Shown: positions 9,836 to 19,182 of the stretch, piece after piece
How the letters are laid out: each line of letters opens with the position of its first letter
Numbering within the stretch: position 1 is the stretch's first letter
NCBI GenBank assembly: GCA_963764955.1
Contig: CAVXVE010000017.1
Location: 124,001-188,000, forward strand
From: Roseiarcus sp963764955
Lineage (GTDB): Bacteria; Pseudomonadota; Alphaproteobacteria; Rhizobiales; Beijerinckiaceae
Length of the DNA stretch: 64,000 nucleotides
Direction of reading: 5' to 3'
Made by a program: the position numbers and the translations under genes
The notes under the pieces: model-generated
Seen by the model: the letters and a program-made list of their open reading frames with translations, nothing else
The model's database searches: none
Told to the model about the DNA's origin: nothing

Positions 9836-10624
9836 ATGCCCGACGGTTCGCCTTATTCGGAGCTCAGCGGCAGGCGCGCCTTCATAACCGGCGGGGCGCA
9901 CGGCATTGGCCGCGCCATCGCCGCCGCGCTTGTGCGAAGCGGAGTGAAAGTCGCGATCGCCGATATCGATGGCGAGGGGGCCTTGCGAACCGCGCGGGAG
10001 ATCGGCGCGGATTCAGTGGCCGTCAAGGTCGATGTGCGCGAGCGCGCCTCGGTCGAGCGCGCGTTCGGCGAAGCGCTCGCGCAGCTTGGCGGGTGCGAGA
10101 TTCTCATCGCCAACGCCGGCGTCTCCACCATGCAGCATGCGCTTGAACTGACCGACGAGGAATGGGACTTCAATTTCGCCGTCAATGCGCGCGGGATATT
10201 CCTCGCCAACCAGATCGCGGCCCGGCATTTCGTCTCGGAGGGCCTGGGCTGCATCGTCAACACCGCTTCGCTCGCGGCCAAGGTCGGCGCGCCGCTGCTC
10301 GCCCATTATTCGGCATCGAAGTTCGCTGTGCTCGGCTGGACGCAGGCGCTCGCGCGAGAGCTTGCGCCGAAGGGCGTTCGCGTCAACGCGGTCTGCCCCG
10401 GCTTCGTCAAGACCGGCATGCAGGCGCGCGAGATCGAGTGGGAGTCGCGCCTGCGCAATGTGTCGGCGCAGCGGGTTATCGACGACTATGTGGCGCAGAC
10501 CCCGCTCGGGCGGCTCGAACAGCCGGAAGACGTCGCGGATGTCGTCCTCTTCCTGTGCTCCGACCAGGCGCGGTTCATGACCGGGCAGGGGGTCAACGTC
10601 ACCGGCGGCGTCTATATGACCTGA
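9836..10624 (+). CDS. SDR-family NAD(P)-dependent oxidoreductase
   Basis: 262-residue classical short-chain dehydrogenase. Cofactor loop FITGGAHGIGRAI, NAG motif IANAGVS, catalytic Ser in NTASLAAK, and YSASK with catalytic Tyr and Lys are all present; VNAVCPGFVKT and the C-terminal GQGVNVTGGVYMT are standard. The ATG at 9836 is preferred over an upstream in-frame codon because GGAGGG lies directly before it. Divergent from the BtpA/kinase/HAD genes and likely part of the same sugar or polyol pathway, oxidising a hydroxyl group. Confidence 0.88.
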   Translation: MPDGSPYSELSGRRAFITGGAHGIGRAIAAALVRSGVKVAIADIDGEGALRTAREIGADSVAVKVDVRERASVERAFGEALAQLGGCEILIANAGVSTMQHALELTDEEWDFNFAVNARGIFLANQIAARHFVSEGLGCIVNTASLAAKVGAPLLAHYSASKFAVLGWTQALARELAPKGVRVNAVCPGFVKTGMQAREIEWESRLRNVSAQRVIDDYVAQTPLGRLEQPEDVADVVLFLCSDQARFMTGQGVNVTGGVYMT

Positions 10625-10635
10625 GGCCTCTCGGT

Positions 10636-11925
10636 TCAGCTTGGGGCGGACTCGCTCGCGGGCGCCGTCTCCGGCGCCGTGATCAAGATCGGAAGCACCA
10701 GGACAGCCACCACGGCGATCATGGCGCCCGGAACCATGATCCAGCCGGTGCGTTCCGTCAGGACCTGGGCGACATAGGGCGTGGCGCCGCCGAAGATCGC
10801 GGTGGCCGAGGTCGCCCCCAAGGCAAGACCGCTGATGCGGCCTTCTCCCGGGAACTGTTCGGCGGTCGCAATGGCGCCGACGGCGCTGACCGCGCCGGCG
10901 ACACAAGCGAGAATCACGGCCGCGAACAGAGCGTATGAAGGCGAGCCGCCGGCCATCAGATGAAAGAGCGTGATCGGCAAAATCGCGCTGCATAGGCTCA
11001 AGACGATCAGGACGGGCTTCCGGCCAAGCCGGTCGGACAGGGCTCCGGCAAACGGCGTGACGACGATGACCGCGACCGCCGCGGCGGTGGAGAGCCGAAG
11101 CGAGTCGCCTTCATTCAGCTTTCCGGCGGAAATCAGGAATGTGGGCACATAGGTGATCCCGACATAATAGGTGATGGACCCCAGGGCGGAAATGGCGAAC
11201 GCGCGCAGGATTCCGGCGCGATGGTTCATGAGCGCGTAAAGCAGCGGGCGCGCGGGCGTCGTCCCGCTGGCCTGTTGCCTCTCGAAGTCCGGTGATTCTT
11301 CCATTGTCGTGCGTGCGATCCATACGCTTGCGGCCAGAACGGCGCCGACGAGAAAGGGGATACGCCATCCCCACGACTCGAGGCTTGCCGGGCTCAGCGA
11401 ATTGACGGTCAGCAAGGAGACGCCGACGGCGAGCAGCGCTCCGACCTCGCTGAACGCGGAGGCCAATGACGTGATCAGGCCGCGCCGCGCGCGAGGCGCG
11501 CCTTCAAGCAGGTACGCGACGATGGCGATGTACTCGCCTCCGACTGAAAATCCCATGAGACATCGGAGGAGAAAAAGCAGCCAACCGGCCGCGGCGCCTG
11601 CTTGAGCGTGGGTCGGAAGCAAGGCGGTCCCGAGCATCGTCATGGTCATGAGCGCCACGGACAGGAGCATCGTCCGGCGCCGGCCGAACCGATCCCCGAT
11701 GTGGCCAAAGACGGCGCCGCCGAGCGGGCGCAACAGATAGGCGATGGCGAACGCGGCCAAAGTCGTGCTGACCGCGGTTTCGCCCGCGCCAAAAAACACC
11801 CGCGAAAGCACAGTGGCGAAGTAAAGGTAGAGGGTGAAGTCGTACCATTCCAAAACAGTCGAGAACGCCGCCACTGCGATGGAGGCGCGGGACATGCCTT
11901 CCCGCGGGCGGCGCGCTTCGTTCAT
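10636..11925 (-). CDS. MFS transporter, metabolite:H+ symporter (MHS) family
   Basis: 429-residue inner-membrane carrier with about 12 membrane segments. Signatures of the MHS/ProP-like group are FSTVLEWYDFTLYLYFA at the start, GDRFGRRRTML between segments 2 and 3, FSVGGEYIAIVAYL, and SDRLGRKPVL after segment 8. Family members import osmolytes, dicarboxylates or other small acids by proton symport. It lies immediately downstream of the gamma-glutamyltransferase-like gene on the same strand, so it may take up the amide or peptide-like substrate or export its product. Convergent with the SDR gene at its 3' end. Confidence 0.85.
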   Translation of the reverse strand: MNEARRPREGMSRASIAVAAFSTVLEWYDFTLYLYFATVLSRVFFGAGETAVSTTLAAFAIAYLLRPLGGAVFGHIGDRFGRRRTMLLSVALMTMTMLGTALLPTHAQAGAAAGWLLFLLRCLMGFSVGGEYIAIVAYLLEGAPRARRGLITSLASAFSEVGALLAVGVSLLTVNSLSPASLESWGWRIPFLVGAVLAASVWIARTTMEESPDFERQQASGTTPARPLLYALMNHRAGILRAFAISALGSITYYVGITYVPTFLISAGKLNEGDSLRLSTAAAVAVIVVTPFAGALSDRLGRKPVLIVLSLCSAILPITLFHLMAGGSPSYALFAAVILACVAGAVSAVGAIATAEQFPGEGRISGLALGATSATAIFGGATPYVAQVLTERTGWIMVPGAMIAVVAVLVLPILITAPETAPASESAPS

Positions 11926-11991
11926 TCGGGCCTGCAGGCGGTCGCCGCCGTTCGCGCGAGTGGGGAGATCGCGTCAAATAGGATGGCGAGG

Positions 11992-13600
11992 TCAATAGCC
12001 GAGCGCAGCGCCGTCCTTGCGCGGGTCTGAGCCGCCGATGAGAATTCCGCGCTCGTGGTCGATCATGATCGCCTGTCCGCCGCCAAGCGGCCGCACGACG
12101 TCGGTGAGCGTATGCCCGAGCGCGGAAAGCTTCTCGCGCAGCGCCGGCGAAACGCCTCGCTCAACCTCGACGTCGATGAGGTGCGGGGCGGCGCGGGGAA
12201 AGTCGAGCGCCTCTTGAATGTCCATTCCGTAGTCGAGCACATTGGTCAGAACCCATGTCTGACCCATGGGCTGATAATATTCGCCCATCACGCCGAAGCA
12301 CATCCAGGGTCGGCCGTCCCGCGTCGCCATGCCGGGCATGATGGTGTGGGCCGGACGCGAATTGGGCGCGAGCGTATTGGGGTGACCGCGCTCGAAAGTG
12401 AAGCACAATCCCCGGTTCTGCATAAGCACGCCGGAGCTTTCGCCGACAATGCCGCTACCGAAGTTCTGATAGAGCGAGTTGATGAGGCTGCAGGCGTTCC
12501 CGTCGCGGTCGACGACCGAGAGGGTGACGGTGTCGCCATTCGGGACGAGCGCGCTCTTGCCTGGGGGCGGCAATTCGCGAAGCGCGCGCTTGTCGTCGAT
12601 CAGTCGCGCGAGAGCAGCGAGGTAATCGGGGGCGAGGAGGCGGCCGACCGGCGTCTCCTGACGGCGCGGGTCGGCGAGGAAGGCGTTGCGATCGCGGTAG
12701 GCGAAGCGGGCGGCCTCGATGTGCCGATGGAAGCGCGTCGGCCCGCCCGGCCCGTCGGGCGCCGTCGCCAAGCGCTTCGAGCTCGCCCAGGATCATGAGC
12801 GCGACCAGGCCCGGTCCATTCGGCGGACACTGCCAGACGTCGAGCCCGCGCCACTTGAGCGAGATCGGCTCGACAAACTCGGCCGCTTTGCGTCCGTTGG
12901 CGAAATCTTCCTCTGTCTGCACTCCGCCTTTCGCCTTAAGCGTCGCCGCCATGTCGGCTGCGACCGGCCCCTCATAGAAGGCGTCCGCGCCGCCCTTGGC
13001 GATGGCGCGCAAGGTACCGCCAAGCGCCGTCTGGACGAAAAGGTCGCCTGCGCGGGGCGCGTGGCCGCCGGGCAGGAAAAGCCGGTTTCCGGCGCGCTTG
13101 AGCTTGTCTTCCTGCAACGACCAATCCCACGCCACCCGCGGGTGCGCCGGGAAGCCTTCCTCGGCATAGCGGATCGCGGGCTTCAGCAATTCGTCGAAGC
13201 CCCTGGTCCCGTAAGTGTCGAGCAGCAACTGCCAGCCGGAAACGGCGCCTGGAATGGTGACCGTGTGCGGCGAGACATTGTCGGGCGGGACGGGACCCTT
13301 CGCCTCGATCGCGTCGAGCGAAGCCGCGGCCGCCGACCGGCCGGAGCCATTGACGGCGACGACCTTGCCGCCGCCGGCCGGCGCGTAGAGGCAGAAGCAG
13401 TCGCCGCCGATCCCTGTCGATTGCGGCTCGACGACGGCGAGCACCGCGCAAGCCGCAACCGCCGCATCGACCGCGTTGCCGCCGGCGCGCAAGATCTCGA
13501 TCGCGGTCAGCGAGGCGATCGGCATCGACGTCGCCGCCATGCCGTTCACCGAATAGACGGGGCTGCGTCCGCTCTGATGAAAGTCCCGCATTTCGCCCAT
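11992..13600 (-). CDS. Gamma-glutamyltransferase family hydrolase (HpxW-like), one frameshift
   Basis: About 535-residue N-terminal-nucleophile hydrolase. Large-subunit motifs include GGNAVDAAVAA and STGIGGDCFCLYA; the self-cleavage site and Thr nucleophile fit NGDTVTLSVVD, followed by the small-subunit signature LYQNFGSGIVG. The C-terminus reads GGSDPRKDGAALGY. The frame is broken near 12757-12760, where an extra base in GCCCGAC separates the two halves. The ATG at 13600 has an AAAGGAC site. Besides peptide transferases, this family includes oxamate amidohydrolase HpxW. An HpxZ-like gene 3.4 kb away makes that role attractive but unproven. Confidence 0.82.
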
Positions 13601-13745
13601 GTCCTTTCCGGCTGTGCCGCTTCGCGTATAGGTTAAGCCGGCTCGCGCGTCGTTTTGCAACCCGCTTTGTCGTTGCCGCAATTTGCATGAATCTTGCGTC
13701 CGTCTGGGCGACAATTTACGCAGTCTGAAATCGAAGGTGATGGGA

Positions 13746-15152
13746 ATGGAGCTTGATCTGGTCATCCGCGGCGGAACGGTCGTCACCGCCGCTGACGTCA
13801 GCAAATGCGACGTTGGCGTGAAAGACGGCCGTATCGTCGCGCTCGCCGACGATCTGCCGCGCGCAGCTTCCGAGATCGACGCTTCAAGCCTCCTGGTTTT
13901 GCCCGGCGGAATTGATAGCCACGTGCATTTCGACCAGCCCCAGGGTCCGGGGATCGTGATGGCGGACGGGTTCGAGAGCGGCTCCCGCAGCGCCGCGGCG
14001 GGCGGCAACACGACCGTCCTTGCCTTCGCTCTCCAGCCGCGCGGGCAATCGTTGCGCCAAAGCGTCGAGGACTATCACGAGAAGGCGAAGGGGAAGAGCT
14101 ACGTCGACTACGGATTCCACCTCATCGTCACCGATCCGACGCCGGCGGTGCTCGGACAGGAGCTGCCGGCGCTGGTCAGCTCAGGCTATCCGTCGTTCAA
14201 GGTGTTCATGACCTATGACAACATGGTCCTGACCGATCGGCAATTGCTCGAGGTGTTCACCGTCGCGCGCGAACAGGGCGCGCTCGTCATGGTTCACGCC
14301 GAAGGCTACGACCAGATCAAATACATGACCGATCGTCTGGAGCGCGACGGCAAGACCCATCCTTATTTTCATGCTGAGTCGCGCCCGGAACTGGTCGAGC
14401 GCGAGGCGACCCACCGCGCGATCTCGCACGCCGAACTGATCGGCATTCCGATCATGATCGTGCATGTGTCCGGGCGCGAGGCGATGGAGCAGATCGAATG
14501 GGCGCGAGGGCGTGGCCTCAAGATCTACGCCGAGACTTGCCCGCAATATCTGGTGCTGACCGCCGACGATCTCAAAGGCCTCAACATGGACTTCTCGGGG
14601 GCGAAATATGTCTGCTCCCCGCCGCCGCGCGACCGCGCCTCGCAGGAGGCGATCTGGCGCGGGCTTATCGGCGGCGTCTTCCAGACTTTCTCCTCCGACC
14701 ATTGTCCGTTCCGGTTTGAAGACGAAGCGGGCAAGATGGTTCCCAAGGGGCGGACTTCGTTTCGCTGGGTGCCGAACGGCATTCCGGGCGTCGCCGCGCG
14801 GCTGCCGATCCTGTTTTCAGAGGGCGTGAAGAAAGGGCGCATTTCGCTCTCGGAGTTCGTGGCGCTGACCGCGACCAACCACGCCAAGATGTATGGCCTC
14901 TATCCGCGCAAGGGTTCGATCATGGTCGGCGCCGACGCCGACATCGTCATCTGGGACCCGGACAGGAAAGTGACCCTGAGCCAGGACCTCATGCAGCACG
15001 GCAGCGACTACACCCCTTACGAGGGCATGGAAGTGACCGGCTGGCCGACCAAGACGCTGCTTCGCGGCGCGCTCATCGTCGACGACGGGCGCATCGTCGG
15101 CGAGCCGGGGATGGGCCAGTTCCAGCCGCGCCAGACGTCTCGGAGTTTGTAA
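13746..15152 (+). CDS. hydA: Dihydropyrimidinase / D-hydantoinase
   Basis: About 468-residue cytosolic amidohydrolase that opens cyclic diamides (dihydropyrimidines, hydantoins). The metal site begins DSHVHFDQP; the lysine carboxylated as metal bridge is in GYPSFKVFMTYD; metal His residues lie in MVHAEG and MIVHVSG; the final Asp is in SSDHCPF. ATG at 13746 is chosen because AAGG sits eight bases upstream; an ATG six bases earlier is possible. Divergent from the gamma-glutamyltransferase-like gene. It fits with other N-heterocycle and amide hydrolases in the window. Confidence 0.9.
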   Translation: MELDLVIRGGTVVTAADVSKCDVGVKDGRIVALADDLPRAASEIDASSLLVLPGGIDSHVHFDQPQGPGIVMADGFESGSRSAAAGGNTTVLAFALQPRGQSLRQSVEDYHEKAKGKSYVDYGFHLIVTDPTPAVLGQELPALVSSGYPSFKVFMTYDNMVLTDRQLLEVFTVAREQGALVMVHAEGYDQIKYMTDRLERDGKTHPYFHAESRPELVEREATHRAISHAELIGIPIMIVHVSGREAMEQIEWARGRGLKIYAETCPQYLVLTADDLKGLNMDFSGAKYVCSPPPRDRASQEAIWRGLIGGVFQTFSSDHCPFRFEDEAGKMVPKGRTSFRWVPNGIPGVAARLPILFSEGVKKGRISLSEFVALTATNHAKMYGLYPRKGSIMVGADADIVIWDPDRKVTLSQDLMQHGSDYTPYEGMEVTGWPTKTLLRGALIVDDGRIVGEPGMGQFQPRQTSRSL

Positions 15153-15165
15153 ACGCCTTGGCAGG

Positions 15166-15666
15166 CTACATCGGCGGGGGCGGCGAATGCGGCGAGTATC
15201 TGCCGAAAAAGGCGGCGCCGGCCGAAAGGACGTCGGTGAAGCTGAGGCGGCCGAGGAGCGACGGGGCAAAAAGGAAAAACGGGACCGCGGCGAACTCGGC
15301 TCGCGCTTCGGCCGAGAGCGGGATGTCGATGACGTCCTCGAAATAGTCATAAGGCGTGACCCCGCCCAGGACGGCGTCCGCCGTTGCGAGCGGCGACGGC
15401 AATCCGTTCGTGAGGCCCGCGGCCGTCGTCCGTCGGTCGAGCACAAGAGCGGGATTGGGCTCGTTTGGATGCGCGGCTCCGCTCCGGGACCGGGAGAGCG
15501 TGATCTTGGCCGCCGCGCCGCCCTTGGCGGCCGGCGGGTCATCGATCGGGGGCGCAAGGCAGCCGGCGGAGCATCCGTCGAGATCGATGGTGCGGACGTG
15601 GGCGCGCGCGGCGCTTCCCAGCGCCATCGCGGCCATAGCCGCGCCGACAACGAGCGCCCATCGCAC
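15166..15666 (-). CDS. Exported hypothetical protein
   Basis: 166 residues with a clear Sec signal peptide (MRWALVVGAAMAAMALGSAA, cleavage near ARAH). The mature part carries two Cys (GCSAGC) and is rich in Pro and Ala, ending in SPHSPPPPM. No family is recognised. A GAGG site precedes the ATG. Convergent with the dihydropyrimidinase gene, 13 bases away. Likely periplasmic or outer-envelope; function unknown. Confidence 0.6.
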   Translation of the reverse strand: MRWALVVGAAMAAMALGSAARAHVRTIDLDGCSAGCLAPPIDDPPAAKGGAAAKITLSRSRSGAAHPNEPNPALVLDRRTTAAGLTNGLPSPLATADAVLGGVTPYDYFEDVIDIPLSAEARAEFAAVPFFLFAPSLLGRLSFTDVLSAGAAFFGRYSPHSPPPPM

Positions 15667-15876
15667 CTCGTGTCTCCCTGAATTACGGCCGCCGCAGGGC
15701 TGATTAGGGGAACGGAGCCGCGGCTGTCAATGCGGGAACGAGACCCATCCGCGGCGTGAGGCGGCGGGCCGGAAAATCATTGCCCAGGCGCGAATTGAGG
15801 CTAATGCTTCCGGAGCCGCTTGGCCAGCTGGCGGTCACGACCAATCGTTCAGAAATGTCAGGGAAGGGAGACGCTC

Positions 15877-16170
15877 ATGGCGACGTTCGTCATTCTCTAC
15901 AAATTCACCGAACAGGGCGTCCGCAACATCAAGGACTCGCCCAAGCGCACCGAAGCCGCAGTGAAGGCGGCGGCGAGAGCCGGAATGACGATTAGGGAAA
16001 CGCTCTGGCTGCAGGGCGAGTATGACTTCATGGCGATCGTCGAGGGGCCCGACGATCTGGCGGCGACTGCGTTCAACATCAATATTCTCAAGCTGGGCAA
16101 TGTTCGTTCCCTCACCATGCGCGCCTTCACCGCTCAGGAGATGACGAAGATCCTGGAGCGCGTCGATTAG
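15877..16170 (+). CDS. GYD domain-containing protein
   Basis: 97-residue small ferredoxin-like-fold protein. It starts ATFVILYKFTEQGV and contains the characteristic WLQGEYDFMAIVEGPDD and ALKLG-type segment ILKLGNVRS. GYD proteins are widespread in alphaproteobacteria and have no defined reaction. ATG at 15877 has AGGGAG six bases upstream, overriding a longer in-frame extension. Its end overlaps the convergent hydrolase gene by four bases. Confidence 0.85.
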   Translation: MATFVILYKFTEQGVRNIKDSPKRTEAAVKAAARAGMTIRETLWLQGEYDFMAIVEGPDDLAATAFNINILKLGNVRSLTMRAFTAQEMTKILERVD

Positions 16171-16778
16171 GCCTTGCCCGCGACGTCCGTCAGGAAGCGC
16201 GCAATCGCGGTCCGGACGCCATCGTCGGCGTTAACCTGCGTTGACGCCAGCGCCTTCAGGGTTGCCTTCGCGACGATAAGCGAGTGATCGCCTCCATCGA
16301 CAACATGGAGCGTCGAGGGCGCGCGCATGCGCTTGCGCACATCCTCGAGAAGCTCGAGCGGACAGAGAGGATCGCGCGTTCCCTGCACGAAGAGGATCGG
16401 GACCTCGAGCTCGAGCAGAACCTGATCGCGAAGCTTCGACCGGTCGCCCGCGCCGCAAAGCGGATAGCCGAAGCAGATCAGGGCCTGGACCGGGTCGACG
16501 AGCGCGACATGGCAGCCGACGCGCCCGCCCATGCTTTTCCCCGCGAGCACGATCGGCCCGTGATGCGTGGCGCGAAGCGCGGCCAGCGCCTCCCGATGCG
16601 CTTCGATGAGCCTCGGCAACGGGTCCGGGCGCTTGCGCCCTTGCAGGGCGTAAGAATAGTCGAACGGCGCAACCGGGCCGATCGTTTCCAGAAGCCGGGC
16701 GAAAGTCCGTATGCGCGGGTGCGAAGACGGAGCGCCGGCGCCGGGCGCGAGCAGAAAGGCGGGGCCGGGGTCGGACAT
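16167..16778 (-). CDS. Alpha/beta hydrolase of the KANL3/Tex30 type
   Basis: About 203-residue soluble hydrolase. An N-terminal LLAPGAGAPSSHP carries the oxyanion-type loop; the nucleophile elbow is LAGKSMGGRVG (Ser in GKSMGG); the acid is in VQGTRDPLCP and the catalytic His in VDGGDHSL. This arrangement matches the predicted alpha/beta hydrolase family of Tex30/KANL3 proteins. A longer start at 16853 exists, but MSDPGP at 16778 aligns with the usual N-terminus. Substrate unknown. Confidence 0.8.
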   Translation of the reverse strand: MSDPGPAFLLAPGAGAPSSHPRIRTFARLLETIGPVAPFDYSYALQGRKRPDPLPRLIEAHREALAALRATHHGPIVLAGKSMGGRVGCHVALVDPVQALICFGYPLCGAGDRSKLRDQVLLELEVPILFVQGTRDPLCPLELLEDVRKRMRAPSTLHVVDGGDHSLIVAKATLKALASTQVNADDGVRTAIARFLTDVAGKA

Positions 16779-16956
16779 GGGCGCCAGTCTATCCGCTGAA
16801 AGCGCTTCAGTCAGCGGGCCGACCGACCTTGCGCCTGCTGCGCGGGTTGCCAAAGCGCTCTATACGGATCGCCATAAGCAACTGACAGACTTTCCGCCCT
16901 GGTTGAACCGGGGCTCGGCGGCCGCCGGCGCCGCCTCCGTTCAACCGAGGTCGCTG

Positions 16957-17358
16957 ATGGTCGAGATCAACATTCCCGAGGTGGTCGCCGAGGTCGAGAA
17001 GGCGTTCGCCCGCTACGAGCGCGCACTCGTCTCCAACGACGTCGCCGAACTCGACACTTTGTTCTGGAAGAGCCCGCACACGCTACGCTATGGCGCGACC
17101 GAGAATCTCTACGGCTATGACGAGATCGCCGCCTTCCGCGCCCGGCGCTCGCCCGCCGGGCTGGCGCGTGATCTCGTAAAGACGGTCATCACCACCTATG
17201 GGCGAGACTTCGCCACCGCCAACGTCGAGTTCAAGCGCATTGGCTCAACCTCGACCGGGCGGCAAAGCCAGGTCTGGCTCAGGACCGAGGATGGTTGGCG
17301 GGTCGCAGCCGCGCACGTGAGCTTGCTGCCGGCGCCGCAAGCGGCGGGCGGGCGCTGA
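16957..17358 (+). CDS. hpxZ: HpxZ/AtzH-like protein (oxalurate catabolism family)
   Basis: 133-residue SnoaL/NTF2-like protein beginning MVEINIPEVVAEVEKAFARY, with SPHTLRYGATENLYGYDEI and TTYGRDFATANVEF, which match the AtzH/HpxZ family closely. HpxZ is encoded with HpxW, HpxX and HpxY in enterobacterial oxalurate use; AtzH accompanies the AtzE amidohydrolase in cyanuric acid degradation. GAGG six bases before the ATG supports this start. Here it stands alone on its strand, with candidate partners (HpxW-like hydrolase, amidase) several kb away. Confidence 0.87.
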   Translation: MVEINIPEVVAEVEKAFARYERALVSNDVAELDTLFWKSPHTLRYGATENLYGYDEIAAFRARRSPAGLARDLVKTVITTYGRDFATANVEFKRIGSTSTGRQSQVWLRTEDGWRVAAAHVSLLPAPQAAGGR

Positions 17359-17486
17359 GGACGCGAATCTCTGAGCGTTCGCCATCCCAGCGTGTCTCAG
17401 CTTTATCAGGTGCTTGCGCCAAGTTCTTAAAGCGGCGGCGCTTCCGCCCTGTGGCATCGCGTCGCAGGGCAGGGGAGGCAGGCGAA

Positions 17487-18041
17487 CTATCGCATATCCG
17501 CCTTGAGCCGCTCGAAGATCTCGCGACCCTCCTGGTCGAGCACCCGCAGGCCGACCGCTCGCGGCGGCCAGGGGGCTCCGGCCGCGGCGTGGATTGCGCC
17601 CGAGGCGTCGGCGGCCTGAATCTCGACTTCGGCGAGGACGGCGGGGCCAAGATCGGGGCCGACGCCAAAGAACTGAAGCCGGAACCATTGCGGTTTGAGG
17701 GCAAGAACCCGTTCGAGCTCGTCCAAGGGGTCAACCTCGAAAAAACGGATGGGCCGGGGCGCGGACAAGTTCTCGCGGGGGCTCGCGAGGTCAACGCCGC
17801 ACTCTTGCCACGACGGCGGTCTGGCTTCGCGCGGCTCGCCCGTGCGCTGCGCGATCAGCCTCGCCACGTCGGCCCAGTGGGCCGCGGCCGGAGTCGCCTG
17901 GGCCTGGCGTTGACGCCGGCGCGCTTCCGAATAGGCGCGGAGCCGGAAGGAGGCGATCAACCGATTGGCGTCGGCTTCGGGGACGTCAGCGCTCGCGACT
18001 GTCTGCGGACGCGCTTTCGCAGGCGCCGTGAGCCGCCGCAT
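17487..18041 (-). CDS. Hypothetical protein
   Basis: 184-residue soluble protein, Arg- and Ala-rich at the N-terminus, with WFRLQFFGVGPDLG and a C-terminus LRVLDQEGREIFERLKADM that looks helical. No family recognised. Codon position bias matches its neighbours and no better frame overlaps it, so it is probably real. The ATG at 18041 gives the shortest sensible N-terminus; no strong ribosome site is visible. Confidence 0.5.
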   Translation of the reverse strand: MRRLTAPAKARPQTVASADVPEADANRLIASFRLRAYSEARRRQRQAQATPAAAHWADVARLIAQRTGEPREARPPSWQECGVDLASPRENLSAPRPIRFFEVDPLDELERVLALKPQWFRLQFFGVGPDLGPAVLAEVEIQAADASGAIHAAAGAPWPPRAVGLRVLDQEGREIFERLKADMR

Positions 18042-18216
18042 ATCCGAATGTGATCGTCTACCGCGAATGGACACCAATCAGACCTTCGCGAACCCGCCGC
18101 CACGCGGTCCCAGACCTTCCCCGATCACCCCACAACCCAGATTCGGAAAAATTGGGCCGCCGCGACCGAGACAGTTTAAAATGCCAATCAGCTCAAGAGT
18201 CAAGCGCCACAACCTT

Positions 18217-18230
18217 GTGGTTTAAAACTG
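18217..18230. promoter_or_regulatory. Short palindrome CCACAA-CC-TTGTGG
   Basis: A 14-base perfect dyad in the AT-richer gap between the hypothetical protein and the PEP-CTERM gene, followed by TTTAAAACTGG. Too short a loop for a hairpin; more like a protein-binding site. Role unknown. Confidence 0.25.
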
Positions 18231-18298
18231 GCTTAATTTTCCTATTCTTGCGCTCTCGCGTCACGCGCCGCACACAGGCAGAGGACGCGCCAATGCGC

Positions 18299-18328
18299 GC
18301 GCCCCCGCGGCGTTACGGGTGGGGGCGC
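18299..18328 (-). terminator. GC hairpin just after the PEP-CTERM stop
   Basis: Eight-base perfect arms (GCGCCCCC / GGGGGCGC) with a 14-base loop start at the stop codon of the minus-strand PEP-CTERM gene. There is no U-tract, so termination is only a possibility. Confidence 0.3.
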
Positions 18329-18876
18329 TAGCCGAGGCCGGGCGCCAGACGCGGCCCCCGCCGGCGGCGGCGGCCGACGGCTCCGAGACCCGCGAAGCCG
18401 ACCGCCAGCATCGCCCAGGTCGACAGTTCCGGCGCGGCGGTCACGCTCAGATTTCCACTCTCCGCGATCGGGTAATTGGAGCTGCCGACGGACTCCCAGA
18501 GCGAATAATTGCCGGGCGAATTTTCCCAGAGGTTCCAATACCCGCCCGGATTCTGAGCCGTAACGAACAACAGGCCGTCGATATCGAAGGGCGCGCCCGA
18601 CGCATGATACAGGTTATTGTAGATGAACGAGCCGTCGAGGCTGTAGGCCGGGCCCGGGAAGCTCGGATTGGCGGCGACGCCGGTGATCGTCTGATCGACC
18701 AGTCCGGTGATCGCGCCCGAGACGCCAGTCACTTCGCCAGCCGTGTCGACCGTGATCTGGCCGGCGGCGGTCAATCGGGCGTCGGACGAATCGAAAGTGA
18801 ATTTGTAGACCGCCGCGTTTGCGGTCGAAACGCCGAGCAGTAGCGCGGCGGTCATGGTAACCAAAATCTTGCGCAT
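18328..18876 (-). CDS. PEP-CTERM sorting domain-containing exported protein
   Basis: About 182 residues. A Sec leader (MRKILVTMTAALLLGVSTAN-A) is followed by a Gly/Asn/Ser-rich, Cys-free mature region of the kind seen in extracellular-matrix PEP-CTERM proteins. The C-terminus has the tripartite sorting signal: PELSTWAM, a short hydrophobic segment (LAVGFAGLGAVG) and RRRRR. Exosortase is expected to cut here and deliver the protein to the surface; no exosortase gene is in the window. GGAG seven bases before the ATG at 18876 decides the start over the ATG three bases earlier. Confidence 0.87.
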   Translation of the reverse strand: MRKILVTMTAALLLGVSTANAAVYKFTFDSSDARLTAAGQITVDTAGEVTGVSGAITGLVDQTITGVAANPSFPGPAYSLDGSFIYNNLYHASGAPFDIDGLLFVTAQNPGGYWNLWENSPGNYSLWESVGSSNYPIAESGNLSVTAAPELSTWAMLAVGFAGLGAVGRRRRRGPRLAPGLG

Positions 18877-19182
18877 CATGCATCTCCCGTCTCGAGCGCG
18901 GGTCGTCCTTTGCTCATGACCTGCGTAGAGACCGCCAACACCGACCATTGGGTGGCTCTATTTTTATTAAATACGCGCTGTATCCTCTTTACGCAATCTA
19001 AGGTTGTTGTCTTAGTTATCGGCAATTGAATAGAGGTTGTGATAAATTGTAACCAATTGCCTCCGCCGACCGCGCCCGATCCCGCCTGCCGGGCCCTCGT
19101 GCGTCAGCGGCGCCCGCGCCGGTTTGCGGGCGCCCGCCCGGCGTGATGTAAGCGTCTCCGATTTCCAAAAGCGGAGGGCTTC
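18877..19182. other. AT-rich divergent intergenic region with inverted repeat
   Basis: About 300 bases without a gene. Besides the candidate promoter it contains an exact eight-base inverted repeat, GGCAATTG (19021-19028) and CAATTGCC (19054-19061), 25 bases apart, which may be an operator serving the PEP-CTERM gene, the SDR gene or both. Confidence 0.4.
18968..18996 (-). promoter_or_regulatory. Candidate sigma-70-like promoter for the PEP-CTERM gene
   Basis: On the minus strand TTGCGT and TATTTA are separated by 17 bases, about 90 bases upstream of the start codon, in the most AT-rich stretch of the local region. The match to consensus is only moderate. Confidence 0.3.
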
